From a virus: a stretch of 56,369 nucleotides of DNA. The stretch covers positions 1-56,369 of IMG/VR virus record IMGVR_UViG_3300027573_000035; one strand, 5' to 3'. The position numbers and the translations under genes were made by a program. Below, in pieces: positions 33,101 through 41,296 of this stretch (its first letter is position 1; each line of letters begins with the position of its first letter). The notes under the pieces were generated by a model that searched no databases, was not told the DNA's origin, and saw only the letters and a list, made by a program, of their open reading frames with translations.

Positions 33101-33252
33101 TCATAAGTGGAAAGTTTGCAAATTATCCTGCTGTTATTCTTGGAACGATTGAAAACAAACCTGCACTGATAAGGGTCTTAATGTATAACACAATCACAAC
33201 CACCTTTGACCAGCATTCAAGTTTGATAAGAATGAAATTCAACAGAAGATGA
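30181..33252 (+). CDS. Large adhesin / tail protein with NHL-like propeller (1023 aa)
   Basis: The protein is beta-rich with Trp/Tyr-rich repeats spaced as in propeller blades. Around residues 430-460 the segment G-D-G-G-N-Q-R-I-Q-I-F-D-R matches an NHL repeat, and D-G-L-I-R-Y-Y-D-R-E-L-N near 380 is another blade-like unit. The last 250 residues form a separate beta-rich part, possibly a lectin-like sandwich. It begins the host-recognition gene block, so a receptor-binding role is likely. No enzymatic motif was found. Confidence 0.65.
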   Translation: MKLKITFKVPENCKASADIYSADNIKLQNLWNQRLVYTGRTYTEWLDTDLPVGSAYKLVLTTNNMKTVWEGVIGNTSLKQSGPTIFWNMQQAQDLDAGVDSYFYCTGYNEGKTSCFRMLKTNTGESKPIYPKRGMNGLHVVVKDGIVYWCGTDGGRWKSYADEFIERWIDKKMTLAAACEGMGEATYDKVKKGLYAVVGAGDLFAGYRKPEYNKAGFTQWFSTYCVKDIWCRTMAGIWASKESDNSQVNFLFGKAYQPSLGMNYPSMIIYEGDLADVTGLAVSDHCIYASFGGLAWGMQSADLIRVYNKQGQLINEVSAVAPKKMIVVDDFLYYCSKKSIIRAKIAEDGTIENDASWSMDLDWTMLDVSFDKLTGTISTASSDGLIRYYDRELNLKSNKGNPINYWDNPKVFDDKFYWEDWRLQYEAFLATDINGLQLIGDGGNQRIQIFDRSFAFQKSIGWLSTSYHVGVVDNRIFSEYLEFERDLASPTSLKWKLVNNWGYNVTYDWDNMYVKLDMPFVLGGKTYARMQSLPYNKIMLVELDPDYGIRFLNQVAAANKYNTLIYPDGCIYSDVSGSGMARINKQQFLTVNADGTFKWAALVRVVNSEVLPAGSAFNNMSKRIFETSGSKLFMYNAHRTTSGYHLTAVDMSTGKHVVSEFPSTHAGYRGEYKNDTFDIGNGVVYPGGQFVVLTVMINGKPQCFIACNYHGEFWGAGQCNKWHIFDGDLVALHTHGTESKTINKQGIPKPAPMMAGNSFSGNFVQDGEYLRIYHNDEGWHSGIHSIRVEGWQTVKKYEFAAQVYNVSDSPFLIFPLKKLPAYGEIKDGDAGWTMIPEASYNINANNRYSVQSGLKFLSKTEPPDLHVYFRTAQSRCIVSYPIDPVSMSKWSFNCMINLEGNYHSRDNGKTMANKLQLLDSAGKVIFELYPVIDYAKRIVKLWMNDKLVFELPESKANKILTYFQTVICWCSNGIISGKFANYPAVILGTIENKPALIRVLMYNTITTTFDQHSSLIRMKFNRR

Positions 33253-33253
33253 A

Positions 33254-33439
33254 ATGAATATTTTCACACTGCTTGCAAAATTGACTGAAAGCCAATTGCA
33301 CATTTTGGTTGAAGTGGTCAAGGCAGTTGTTGCATTAATAATTTTCATCATAATATGGAAGAAGAAAAAAAAAGATAAAAAAAGAATTGACAACCATATT
33401 GAAAAATCAGAAAAACCTGATTCAACAATTGAAAAATAA
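33254..33439 (+). CDS. Small membrane protein with polybasic tail (61 aa)
   Basis: One hydrophobic helix (about residues 17-35) is followed directly by W-K-K-K-K-K-D-K-K-R, then a charged tail. The positive-inside rule places the tail in the cytoplasm. Such tiny proteins are often holins or regulators of lysis, but there is no neighbouring endolysin to support that. It begins two bases after the adhesin stop. Confidence 0.65.
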   Translation: MNIFTLLAKLTESQLHILVEVVKAVVALIIFIIIWKKKKKDKKRIDNHIEKSEKPDSTIEK

Positions 33440-33475
33440 TAATAAATATTTTATAAACAATTTTAATTTAAAATC

Positions 33476-33910
33476 ATGGAACCATTCAAAGCTTTAATTG
33501 TGCCATTGACTAAACCACCTAAACCACCAATAACAGGTGGACCACCTGAAATCAATCATGACCTTCCACTGTTTCCTTTTCATCCAATTGTGGTGCCACC
33601 CAATGGAACATGGCCTGGGGTGCCACCTGTTGAACCACCTGATGGTGTTGAACCACCTTACATTGATATTGGACTTCCTTTATTTCCTTTTCACCCAATT
33701 GCAGGCTTTGACCCTATTCACGGCACATGGCCTGAAGGACCAGAACAACCAACTGACCCAAATGCACCTGCACCAAGTCATCCAATAAACCTGCCACCTT
33801 CAGATTCAGGTTATTGGGTGTTTGTTTATATTCCTGATGTTGGTTGGTCATGGATTGCAATAACACCACAACCATTGCCACCAAACACAACACATCCACA
33901 ACCTAAATAA
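33476..33910 (+). CDS. Proline-rich repeat protein (144 aa)
   Basis: About a third of the residues are proline. The unit L-P-L-F-P-F-H-P-I occurs at residues 30-38 and 67-75, each followed by G-T-W-P (44-47 and 83-86). The C-terminal third contains Y-W-V-F-V-Y-I-P-D-V-G-W-S-W-I, a likely strand pair. An extended, polyproline-like spacer with a small globular end seems likely, perhaps in a fibre. No known family recognised. A separate leader precedes ATG 33476. Confidence 0.65.
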   Translation: MEPFKALIVPLTKPPKPPITGGPPEINHDLPLFPFHPIVVPPNGTWPGVPPVEPPDGVEPPYIDIGLPLFPFHPIAGFDPIHGTWPEGPEQPTDPNAPAPSHPINLPPSDSGYWVFVYIPDVGWSWIAITPQPLPPNTTHPQPK

Positions 33911-33959
33911 ACCAACCTTTAAAGGCACCAATTATTAAACAATTTTAAAATAACCAACC

Positions 33960-35339
33960 ATGCCAAGATTCAGAACAACATCAGGAAGCTTGATTTTCAT
34001 TGAAGATTTTGAAGGTCTGAAATGCTTTCCTGTCAATCAAAATGAAAAGCCAACTTTAAACACAACACATGCCATTGAAAATAATGGTAGTGCTGAAGCA
34101 TTATCATTTCCATTTTATCAAGGAAGTAAGTGTGCAAGGTTCAGGCTGATAAAAACTGAACCACTATTTCAGGGAACCACATACAGGACAGAAGTGACCA
34201 TTGTCAAGGCTGAAGATGATGCAAGGGTCACACCTGAAAGCTGGTATTCATTCAAGTTCCTTTTTCCAACTGATGGTGGTGGTGCAGATGAAAGAAAATC
34301 ATCCATCAACCAATGGTTTGAAGATGGTGGAAATGAACTGACGTTAAGAACAAAAAACGGCATCTGTTTTCTTGAACTTGAAAATGGTGGAAAGGTTTAT
34401 ACATGGGATATTTTCAGCACTGCAAAAAATGTGGTTGATGGAAGTGTTGAAAATATAACAGGTTTTGCAAATCATCCTTTTGATGCATGGAACCAAATTG
34501 TTTTTCACATCAATCACAAGCTTGATGCAACAGGTTTCATTGAAATTTATAAAAATGGTGTGAAGGTTCATGAATACCATGGACCAACCATCCATGATAA
34601 GGTTCCAAAATGGAAACTTGGACTTTATTCAAGTCAGTCACGTTCAACACTGCCATATAAAATCATGTTTTTTGATGACATCAGGGTTGGCAATAACACT
34701 GCAACACTTGGTGACATGGTTGGTGGCACTGGTGGTGGTATTGTTCCACCTGTTCCACCTGTCACTGATGAATTGAACTTGATGGTTGACAATGACCAAG
34801 TGCTTGAACTTCCTGTCAATGCAACAACATTTGTATCAAGAATCAGTGGCATGAAAGCAGGTGCATATGTGGTTAAATTAAGTGCAACCGGTCCTGATGG
34901 TGCAGCAGCAACAGATGAAATCAAAATTGATGTGAAACCTGTTGAAGTGATTCCACCTGAACCACCTGACACAAGTGAACCAATCAAGGCTTTCATCTTG
35001 GTGAATGCTGAAACTGAAAAAGATGTTGTGACCATTGCTGAAGGTGCATCAATCAGCCTTGCAACATCAGGCAATAAATTAAATGTGAAGGTGACCACCA
35101 ATGAGAATGTCAATCGTGTTGAATTTGTTTGTACAGGACCAACACCAAAATCAAGCAATGATAAAGGAACACCATTCACATTGCAGGGTGACAGTTTAAG
35201 GACTGATGGTTCAGTTAATTATAATTATGGTAACTGGGGTCCACCTGCCATTGGTGCCTATAAAATTGTTGCCAAACCTTTTGACTCAACAGGAAAAGAA
35301 ATGACCGGCAAGACAATAAATTTTTCATTCAAAGCTTAA
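33960..35339 (+). CDS. Polysaccharide lyase-like depolymerase with Ig-like C-terminus (459 aa)
   Basis: Residues 1-255 resemble the jelly-roll polysaccharide lyase fold (Polysacc_lyase, heparin/alginate-lyase-like). Supporting segments are Y-R-T-E-V-T-I, S-W-Y-S-F-K-F-L-F-P-T-D, I-N-Q-W-F-E, H-P-F-D-A-W-N-Q-I-V-F-H and K-L-G-L-Y-S-S ending at F-F-D-D-I-R-V-G. After a G-G-T-G-G-G and Pro-rich linker (about 262-280) come Ig-like or bacterial-adhesin-like domains separated by a second Pro-rich linker. The likely role is degrading host surface polysaccharide during adsorption. The sugar is unknown and the catalytic residues were not fixed. Confidence 0.7.
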   Translation: MPRFRTTSGSLIFIEDFEGLKCFPVNQNEKPTLNTTHAIENNGSAEALSFPFYQGSKCARFRLIKTEPLFQGTTYRTEVTIVKAEDDARVTPESWYSFKFLFPTDGGGADERKSSINQWFEDGGNELTLRTKNGICFLELENGGKVYTWDIFSTAKNVVDGSVENITGFANHPFDAWNQIVFHINHKLDATGFIEIYKNGVKVHEYHGPTIHDKVPKWKLGLYSSQSRSTLPYKIMFFDDIRVGNNTATLGDMVGGTGGGIVPPVPPVTDELNLMVDNDQVLELPVNATTFVSRISGMKAGAYVVKLSATGPDGAAATDEIKIDVKPVEVIPPEPPDTSEPIKAFILVNAETEKDVVTIAEGASISLATSGNKLNVKVTTNENVNRVEFVCTGPTPKSSNDKGTPFTLQGDSLRTDGSVNYNYGNWGPPAIGAYKIVAKPFDSTGKEMTGKTINFSFKA

Positions 35340-35521
35340 CAGTAAAAAAAAATAATTCTTTACCGTATTTAATCTTATTTAATCAGTTTCTTTTCTTTTT
35401 ATTAACTGTTTGTTTCTTTTTGTTCATTATTGGTTGATTGATTGATTCATTGTGGTTTTTGGCATTGCAATAATATTATTTTTAGTCATTATCTTAATTG
35501 GTCAATCAACCAATAAAGAAA

Positions 35522-36094
35522 ATGATTAAGCTGAACTATATAAAATTTGATGTCAGTGAAAGATTGTGGAATAGTTGTGCAGATTATGTCAGATTATATC
35601 CACTTGGTTTAAGAAGTCATCACAATGGAAGGTTTGAACAGCAGGTGAATGGATTAGTTACACAAGTTCTTATTCACAGAGATTTGATTGGTAAGTTTCC
35701 AAATTTGCATTTGAAGAAACATGGTGATGATGGTGGAATTGATATTGATTATATTGGAAAAATCATTGATGTGAAATCAACAGGCAGAAATTGCTTTGCA
35801 CAACCACACTTTGAACAGAATGTCCTTCAATGTCAGGCAGGTTATTATAATGACACTTATGTTTTTTGTAATTATAATATAAAAAGACAGATTGTTGAAG
35901 CAGTTGGATGGTTGCCAAAACCAAAAGTGATAAATGAAGAACATTTTTGTCCATCTGGAACAGTCAGAACCCGTGACAATGGTTCATCATTCATCATGAC
36001 TGAACCTTGTTATGAAATTCAATATCATGAATTATATGATTATAATTCTTTAAAAAATGCGCAATCATTTGTGCAGTCAAAATTGATTTTATGA
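35522..36094 (+). CDS. PD-(D/E)XK nuclease-like protein (190 aa)
   Basis: ATG 35522 follows an AAACCAAT-like leader. The motif G-G-I-D-I-D-Y-I-G-K-I-I-D-V-K-S-T near residues 75-92 has the form D-x(n)-D-V-K of the PD-(D/E)XK nuclease core, with a helix preceding it. The C-terminal half contains several Cys residues and strands. A nuclease or a structural derivative is possible; the unusual location among tail genes is noted. A family name cannot be given. Confidence 0.5.
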   Translation: MIKLNYIKFDVSERLWNSCADYVRLYPLGLRSHHNGRFEQQVNGLVTQVLIHRDLIGKFPNLHLKKHGDDGGIDIDYIGKIIDVKSTGRNCFAQPHFEQNVLQCQAGYYNDTYVFCNYNIKRQIVEAVGWLPKPKVINEEHFCPSGTVRTRDNGSSFIMTEPCYEIQYHELYDYNSLKNAQSFVQSKLIL

Positions 36095-36465
36095 ATGAAG
36101 CATGTGAACCAAAAGTGTATGAATATTTTGTTCCCTATCATATCAGGGTCATGCAGAATGATTCAACCAACAATCTTCAGTTCCAATTAAAAGACCCGTA
36201 TTTTTCACAAGGTCTTGAAGATGCAACCATTAAAATGCAAATACGGGATTTGACAACTGATGCCTTGATGAAGGAACTGTCAACTGAAGACGGCACCATC
36301 TTGATTCAGGATGCAACAGAATGCATTTTTGATGTCCTGCCTTATGTATGTGACTTAAATGTGAAGGTGTACAAATATGACATTCAAATCACTTATAACA
36401 ATGGCATGGTGAAAACAAGGTTCAAAGATAAATACACTGTTTTAAAAGATGTAACACATGATTGA
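36091..36465 (+). CDS. Baseplate upper protein-like N-domain (124 aa)
   Basis: The sequence has the pattern of phage baseplate-upper-protein N-terminal domains: a dense series of strands with A-T-I-K-M-Q-I-R-D and [11 protein letters not shown] near the end. These domains attach a fibre to the baseplate. It lies directly upstream of the collagen-like fibre gene and overlaps it by eight bases, so a connector for that fibre is plausible. Confidence 0.6.
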   Translation: MNEACEPKVYEYFVPYHIRVMQNDSTNNLQFQLKDPYFSQGLEDATIKMQIRDLTTDALMKELSTEDGTILIQDATECIFDVLPYVCDLNVKVYKYDIQITYNNGMVKTRFKDKYTVLKDVTHD

Positions 36466-38095
36466 AGTCACCATCACTGAAGCAGGCAACATTATTGAAT
36501 CAACCATCAGTGAAAATGGACAGGTGAAGGTTGAAGCAAGTGTTGTTGAAATACCTGTCAAGGCATTTATAAACGGCAATGACCTTGGTGTTGGCATCCC
36601 AGGTCCAATTGGACCGATTGGTGAAACTGGTCCTGAAGGTCCAATTGGTCCTGAAGGTCCACAAGGCATCCAAGGCATTGAAGGTCCAATTGGTCCTGTT
36701 GGTCCTGTTGGACCACAAGGTGAACAAGGCATTCAGGGTGAACAAGGCATTCAGGGTGAAATAGGTCCACAAGGTCCACAAGGCAATGTTGGTGAACAAG
36801 GTGAAGATGGTGGCAGCACAAGCCTTTTTGAATACAATTATTCAACCAATTCAACACCACCACCATCAGCAGGAACTTTCCGGTCAAATGCTGCCACTGC
36901 TGCAACATCCACCATCATTTGGATTCACAGACTTGACATCAGCAATGCAGACAGGAAGATTTTTTTAATGATTGCAAAAACAGGCAGCACTTTTTATGTG
37001 CAGGATGTTGACAATTCAGCAGTTTTTGCAAGGTATTTATTGACAAGTGACCCTGTTGATGATGGCAATTATATCACCATGAACATTGCCTTTCAAGATG
37101 GTGGTGCAGGTTCATTGACAGGCACATCAAGATGCTTGCTTGGTGTTTATGTTCTTGGTCCTGCCGGTCCTGTTGGTCCACAAGGTCCAATTGGTCCACA
37201 AGGTCCGATTGGTGCAACAGGTGTGCAGGGTCCACAAGGTGTGCAGGGTCCAACAGGTCCACAAGGCATCCAAGGTCCAACAGGTGCCACTGGTGCCACT
37301 GGTGCAGCAGGTGGAAGTACAAGCTTATTTGAATATAATTATTCAACAACACATGCTGCACCACCATCAGCAGGAACAGTAAGGTCAAACACCCAACCGG
37401 CACCAACAACCACCATTGGTTGGATTCACAGATTGGACATAACAAATGCAGACAGGAAACCTTTTTTCATGCTTGCACAAACTGACACCATCCTTTATAT
37501 GCAGGACATTGATGATTCAAGCATATATGCAAGGTTTAAGTTGACAGGCAATCCAACTGACAATGGCAATTATATCACCATGCCAATTGTCTGGGTTGAA
37601 GGTGCAGGCACATTGATTGGCAATTTCAGGTGCCTTCTTGGTGTTTATGTCCCAGGTCCACAAGGACCACCAGGTGCTGGTTTCAGTGATGGTGATAAAG
37701 GTGACATGATTATCAGTGATAATGGTGAAACAATTGTGCTTGAACAGAATTTAAAGATTGACAGTAAAGGTGTGACAATTGATGGCATGGGAACAGTCAT
37801 ACTTGCATCAAACACTTCATATGGTTTTTCAATCATTCCATTTGCAGGAAGTGTCACTGGTTGGGATGTTCAGGCAGATGTTTCAGGAAGCATTGTCTTT
37901 GATGTGAAGGTTGGTGGCACTTCCATCATTGGTGCAGGTAATAAGCCAACCTTGTCTTCACAAGTCACCAATGCAGCAAGTGTTTCAGGATGGACAACAC
38001 CTGCCTTTGCACTTAATGATAAACTTGAATTTATTGCTGTTTCAGCATCAACAGTGACAAGGGTCACATTGACTTTATTTTTATTTAGAAATTAA
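36458..38095 (+). CDS. Collagen-like tail fibre protein (545 aa)
   Basis: G-x-y triplets occur at about residues 46-118 and 233-286, often G-P-I, G-P-Q or G-E-Q, so two triple-helical shafts are predicted. Each is followed by a module beginning [13 protein letters not shown] and ending L-G-V-Y-V; the two modules are clear internal duplicates. The last 130 residues form a beta-rich tip. The first 45 residues are a small strand-rich start that could join the preceding baseplate-like protein. Gene fusion or duplication built this fibre. Confidence 0.85.
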   Translation: MIEVTITEAGNIIESTISENGQVKVEASVVEIPVKAFINGNDLGVGIPGPIGPIGETGPEGPIGPEGPQGIQGIEGPIGPVGPVGPQGEQGIQGEQGIQGEIGPQGPQGNVGEQGEDGGSTSLFEYNYSTNSTPPPSAGTFRSNAATAATSTIIWIHRLDISNADRKIFLMIAKTGSTFYVQDVDNSAVFARYLLTSDPVDDGNYITMNIAFQDGGAGSLTGTSRCLLGVYVLGPAGPVGPQGPIGPQGPIGATGVQGPQGVQGPTGPQGIQGPTGATGATGAAGGSTSLFEYNYSTTHAAPPSAGTVRSNTQPAPTTTIGWIHRLDITNADRKPFFMLAQTDTILYMQDIDDSSIYARFKLTGNPTDNGNYITMPIVWVEGAGTLIGNFRCLLGVYVPGPQGPPGAGFSDGDKGDMIISDNGETIVLEQNLKIDSKGVTIDGMGTVILASNTSYGFSIIPFAGSVTGWDVQADVSGSIVFDVKVGGTSIIGAGNKPTLSSQVTNAASVSGWTTPAFALNDKLEFIAVSASTVTRVTLTLFLFRN

Positions 38096-38102
38096 AAAAA
38101 AT

Positions 38103-39239
38103 ATGGCTGACAGATATTGGGTTGGTGGTGGTGGTAGTACAGCATGGAATGCAAGTCCTTCAAATTGGGGTACTGTTTCAGGTGGTGCAGGTGGTGCAAG
38201 TGTACCAACATCTTCAGATGCAGTCATCTTTGATGGTGCAGGTTCAACTGGTAATCAACAAATGACAATGGTTGCAACCGGAAACTGTTTATCACTTTTG
38301 ATAACAAGTGGATATACAGGAATCTTCAATCACGGCCAGACAATTGTTGCAAACGGAAATGTGACACTGGGTGCAAATTTTGTACAGGCAGGAACAGGAC
38401 AATTGACTGTTGCAGGAAATGCAACATTGACTTCCAATGGTGTCATATGGACTGGGATTTTAGCTTTAATAACAACAAACGGAATAAAAACCCTTGCTGA
38501 TGATTGGGAAATAAACGGGCTTTTAAATGTGGCAAATACGGCAGTCATGAATGGATTCAGCATGAAGGCAAATGGTGTGACCATGACTTCAGCCTTAACA
38601 GGGTCAACACATGTTATTTTAAAGGGTGGCATATGGTCTGGAACCCTTGCAATAAGTAATAATTTGACCTTTGATGGCAATGTGACTATAAGTGGCATTG
38701 TGACTTATAATACAGGAACATTCAAATATTTGTCAGGAAGTATCACAGTGACAGGTTCAACTTTTCAAATCAATGGTAGCTGCACAATTGATGCAACAGG
38801 AATGACATTTGACAGGGTCATCCCAATTTTAACTGCAACAATTACTTTATTAAGTAAATTGGATTCAAACAGGATTGAAAGCAATTTAGGCAACACAACT
38901 TTTGCAGGTGCATATGGTTGGGAATGCAATCTTTTAAATTGGACATTCACAACAGGTTCAACAACTATATTTCAGGAAGGCATTGAATATAAAATCAATA
39001 CACAATTCACCTGCAACCAGACAAGGATTGGCGCAACTGTAACTTTCAGAAGCAGTTCAGGAACCAATAAAGCAATCATCACTTTAAAGAATGGTGCAAT
39101 TTGCAGTGTGCTTGCAAACTTCACAAGGATTGATGCAAGTGGTGGAAGGACAATCACAACCTTTATTGGAACTGTAACTGACTGCATTAATATCATCAGG
39201 TATGATGGAAATTTACCAGATAACGCTTTAACTTTTTAA
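38103..39239 (+). CDS. Beta-helical fibre-like protein, paralog 1 (378 aa)
   Basis: Begins M-A-D-R-Y-W-V-G-G-G-G-S-T-A-W followed by A-S-V-P-T-S-S-D and continues in regular Gly/Thr/Asn/Ile-rich strands typical of beta helices. A similar protein follows at 39243. The shared N-terminal module probably attaches the proteins to the tail or serves as a folded cap; the C-terminal part is probably exposed. No catalytic motif. Confidence 0.7.
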   Translation: MADRYWVGGGGSTAWNASPSNWGTVSGGAGGASVPTSSDAVIFDGAGSTGNQQMTMVATGNCLSLLITSGYTGIFNHGQTIVANGNVTLGANFVQAGTGQLTVAGNATLTSNGVIWTGILALITTNGIKTLADDWEINGLLNVANTAVMNGFSMKANGVTMTSALTGSTHVILKGGIWSGTLAISNNLTFDGNVTISGIVTYNTGTFKYLSGSITVTGSTFQINGSCTIDATGMTFDRVIPILTATITLLSKLDSNRIESNLGNTTFAGAYGWECNLLNWTFTTGSTTIFQEGIEYKINTQFTCNQTRIGATVTFRSSSGTNKAIITLKNGAICSVLANFTRIDASGGRTITTFIGTVTDCINIIRYDGNLPDNALTF

Positions 39240-39242
39240 ACC

Positions 39243-40442
39243 ATGGCTGACAGATATTGGGTTGGTGGTGGAAGCAGCACAGCATGGACTGCAACAGGCA
39301 ACACCAATTGGAGTGCATCAAGTGGTGGTGCAAACAATGCATCTGTTCCAACATCAGCAGACATTGTTTATTTTGATGGTGTTGGTGTCAATGCAAATGG
39401 TACAAGTGCAATCATTTCAAATCAGGCTGCATTGAAACTGATTATGACTTCAGGGTTTACAGGTACTTTAAGCCAGTCTGGTGGCATTAATCTTAATGTG
39501 AATGGTGATACAGTCACACTTGGTGTGAATTGTACCATTTCAGCAGCAGGAACATTGACAAGTTCAGGTGCTTGTACTTTTACATTCAATGGCAAATCTT
39601 GGAACACAATTGTCCTTGCATCAGCATCAACAACAAGAATTTGTGCAGATGATGTCAGGTGTTCATCATTAAGCATTTCAACAACCGGCATTGTAATTAA
39701 TGGCAACAATCTTTATTTTTCAACACTTATTACACCACAATTATTCACTGGAACGACAACCCTAATTCAACAAGGTTCAGGCACATGGTCAGGAAGTGGA
39801 ACAGTTGGATTGAATATGACCATAACAGGAACCTTGACCATCACAAGTGCATCAGCCTTCCAAACAAGGACATTGACAGTTACAGGAACTTTCAATCTTG
39901 GTTCACAAACACTGACTTTAACAAGTATGACCTTTGTTTGTTCAACCGGCACCATCAATGCAGGCACATCAACCATCAGTGCAACAACCTGCACATTCAA
40001 TCTTAATGGTGAACCACTTAATATTGTAAATTTTTCAGGCACCATCACCATCAATTCATCATTGATATTTGAACAAACTAATTCATCAGCAACACCAATT
40101 GTTTTTGCAGGCACTTCAGGTTGGACATGTGATGTTCTTAATGGAAGTGCATATGTTGCAGCAGCAACATGGACCTTTCAAGAAAGTGTTGAATATATCA
40201 TCACAAGCAATTTTTCATGCAGTGCATCAAGGATTGGTGCAACTGTTCTTTTTCAATCAAGCAGTGCATCAAATAAGGCAAAATTGACATTGAATATTGG
40301 TGCCTTGTGCAGTGTCCTTGCAAACTTCACAAGGATTGATGCAGGCAATGGAAGGACAATCAGGACATTCAAAGGTGTTGTGACAGACTGCATCAATATC
40401 CAATCATTTGAAGACATAAAACCGGTTGCAGCAACCTTTTAA
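39243..40442 (+). CDS. Beta-helical fibre-like protein, paralog 2 (399 aa)
   Basis: The N-terminus repeats the pattern of the preceding protein (M-A-D-R-Y-W-V-G-G-G-S-S-T-A-W), and both share an ending with S-V-L-A-N-F-T-R-I-D-A. The central region diverges. Tandem paralogs of fibre-like proteins suggest a duplication that broadened receptor choice. It is the last gene of the structural block. Confidence 0.7.
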   Translation: MADRYWVGGGSSTAWTATGNTNWSASSGGANNASVPTSADIVYFDGVGVNANGTSAIISNQAALKLIMTSGFTGTLSQSGGINLNVNGDTVTLGVNCTISAAGTLTSSGACTFTFNGKSWNTIVLASASTTRICADDVRCSSLSISTTGIVINGNNLYFSTLITPQLFTGTTTLIQQGSGTWSGSGTVGLNMTITGTLTITSASAFQTRTLTVTGTFNLGSQTLTLTSMTFVCSTGTINAGTSTISATTCTFNLNGEPLNIVNFSGTITINSSLIFEQTNSSATPIVFAGTSGWTCDVLNGSAYVAAATWTFQESVEYIITSNFSCSASRIGATVLFQSSSASNKAKLTLNIGALCSVLANFTRIDAGNGRTIRTFKGVVTDCINIQSFEDIKPVAATF

Positions 40443-40564
40443 ACAAGGGTCATTTAATAATCCATGCCGCTATTCAATAAAAGCCATCCTTGATTGCAAT
40501 TATTGCATTAATAAGCCATCCTTTTTCAATCTTTTTTATTTTTGGACAAAATGTTCATAAATAA

Positions 40565-40594
40565 TTGTGCAGTAATGTTTGTACAATATTTTTG
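40565..40594 (+). promoter_or_regulatory. Promoter of the regulator/recombination block, exact TAnnTTTG
   Basis: TTG at 40565-40567 and TATTTTTG at 40587-40594 are 19 bases apart. Transcription would start near 40601, leaving a leader of only about ten bases before ATG 40610. Confidence 0.65.
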
Positions 40595-40609
40595 CCTTTT
40601 ACAATTTAC

Positions 40610-40837
40610 ATGATGGTGACCATGAAAATGAAGCTGACTGATGATGTGATTAATAAAATCAACAATGTACCTGTCAGAAGAAGGATTGGTGAATCACTTG
40701 ACATTGGTGATGCAATGCTTTACCGGCACATCAATCAGAACAAGATAAACGGCAGGCTGACAAAAATTGATGCACTTCAGGTGATTGCATTGGAACTTGG
40801 AATCACAGACATTATGGAACTTGTTGAACATGACTGA
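40610..40837 (+). CDS. Small helix-turn-helix-like regulator (75 aa)
   Basis: The helical sequence V-R-R-R-I-G-E-S-L-D-I-G-D-A-M-L-Y-R-H-I forms a helix-turn-helix pattern of Cro-like type, followed by a basic stretch and a second helical unit. ATG 40610 is the first start after the promoter; 40622 and 40628 are alternatives. It may control the promoter it follows or other early promoters, which is inferred from its place at the head of the block. Confidence 0.55.
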   Translation: MMVTMKMKLTDDVINKINNVPVRRRIGESLDIGDAMLYRHINQNKINGRLTKIDALQVIALELGITDIMELVEHD

Positions 40838-40865
40838 TTGACTTATTAACCTAAAATAAAACCAA

Positions 40866-41165
40866 ATGAAATTGAACAATGAAATTGTGCAAGCAATGGA
40901 AGCAATGGGATTCACTGCCACAAGGAATGATTTTTGCATTCAGTTCCTTTACAATCAACCAAAAAGAAAACATGTCCTGTATCACAGTTTGTTTGATACT
41001 GTTGAATGCTGGCAGTATGATGAAAATGAACAGCATTATCTGTTGGTTTTTTCCGCAAAAAAGAAGCTTGATTATAACTTGACAGAATGGTTGATGCTGA
41101 TGCATGTTGCTGACATGATGCCACTGCCGGAAGTAAAATATCAAATTCAAAAAAACCTTGTATGA
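40866..41165 (+). CDS. Hypothetical protein (99 aa)
   Basis: An alpha/beta protein with a strand region containing Cys, Trp and Tyr and a helical C-terminus. Starts 28 bases after the regulator gene and ends in an ATGA overlap with a tiny membrane protein. No domain recognised. Confidence 0.65.
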   Translation: MKLNNEIVQAMEAMGFTATRNDFCIQFLYNQPKRKHVLYHSLFDTVECWQYDENEQHYLLVFSAKKKLDYNLTEWLMLMHVADMMPLPEVKYQIQKNLV

Positions 41166-41296
41166 TTCTTTACTTACTATCCATTATTTTTTTTATTCCA
41201 TTGTGCAGTGTGGTTGTTGTTATTATTCAACCCTTGTTTATTATGCCGGTCAAAATTGTTTCTTATTTAATCACAAATAAAAAATCCCAAAAATGA
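41162..41296 (+). CDS. Tiny membrane protein (44 aa)
   Basis: ATG 41162 overlaps the previous stop and the frame closes in another ATGA overlap at 41293-41296. Residues 2-28 are almost wholly hydrophobic, followed by a short Lys-rich tail. The double coupling argues it is real in spite of its size. Role unknown; candidates are a lysis or membrane-anchoring peptide. Confidence 0.6.
   Translation: MILYLLSIIFFIPLCSVVVVIIQPLFIMPVKIVSYLITNKKSQK

Noticed and set aside
36567-36908. Long reverse frames in the collagen-like gene
   Set aside because: Produced by the repetitive G-x-y codons; low-complexity products and no start signals.
40481-40524. Short direct repeat AAGCCATCCTT upstream of the regulator
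   Set aside because: Two copies of 11 bases are visible, but without symmetry or further copies they are not enough to call an operator.
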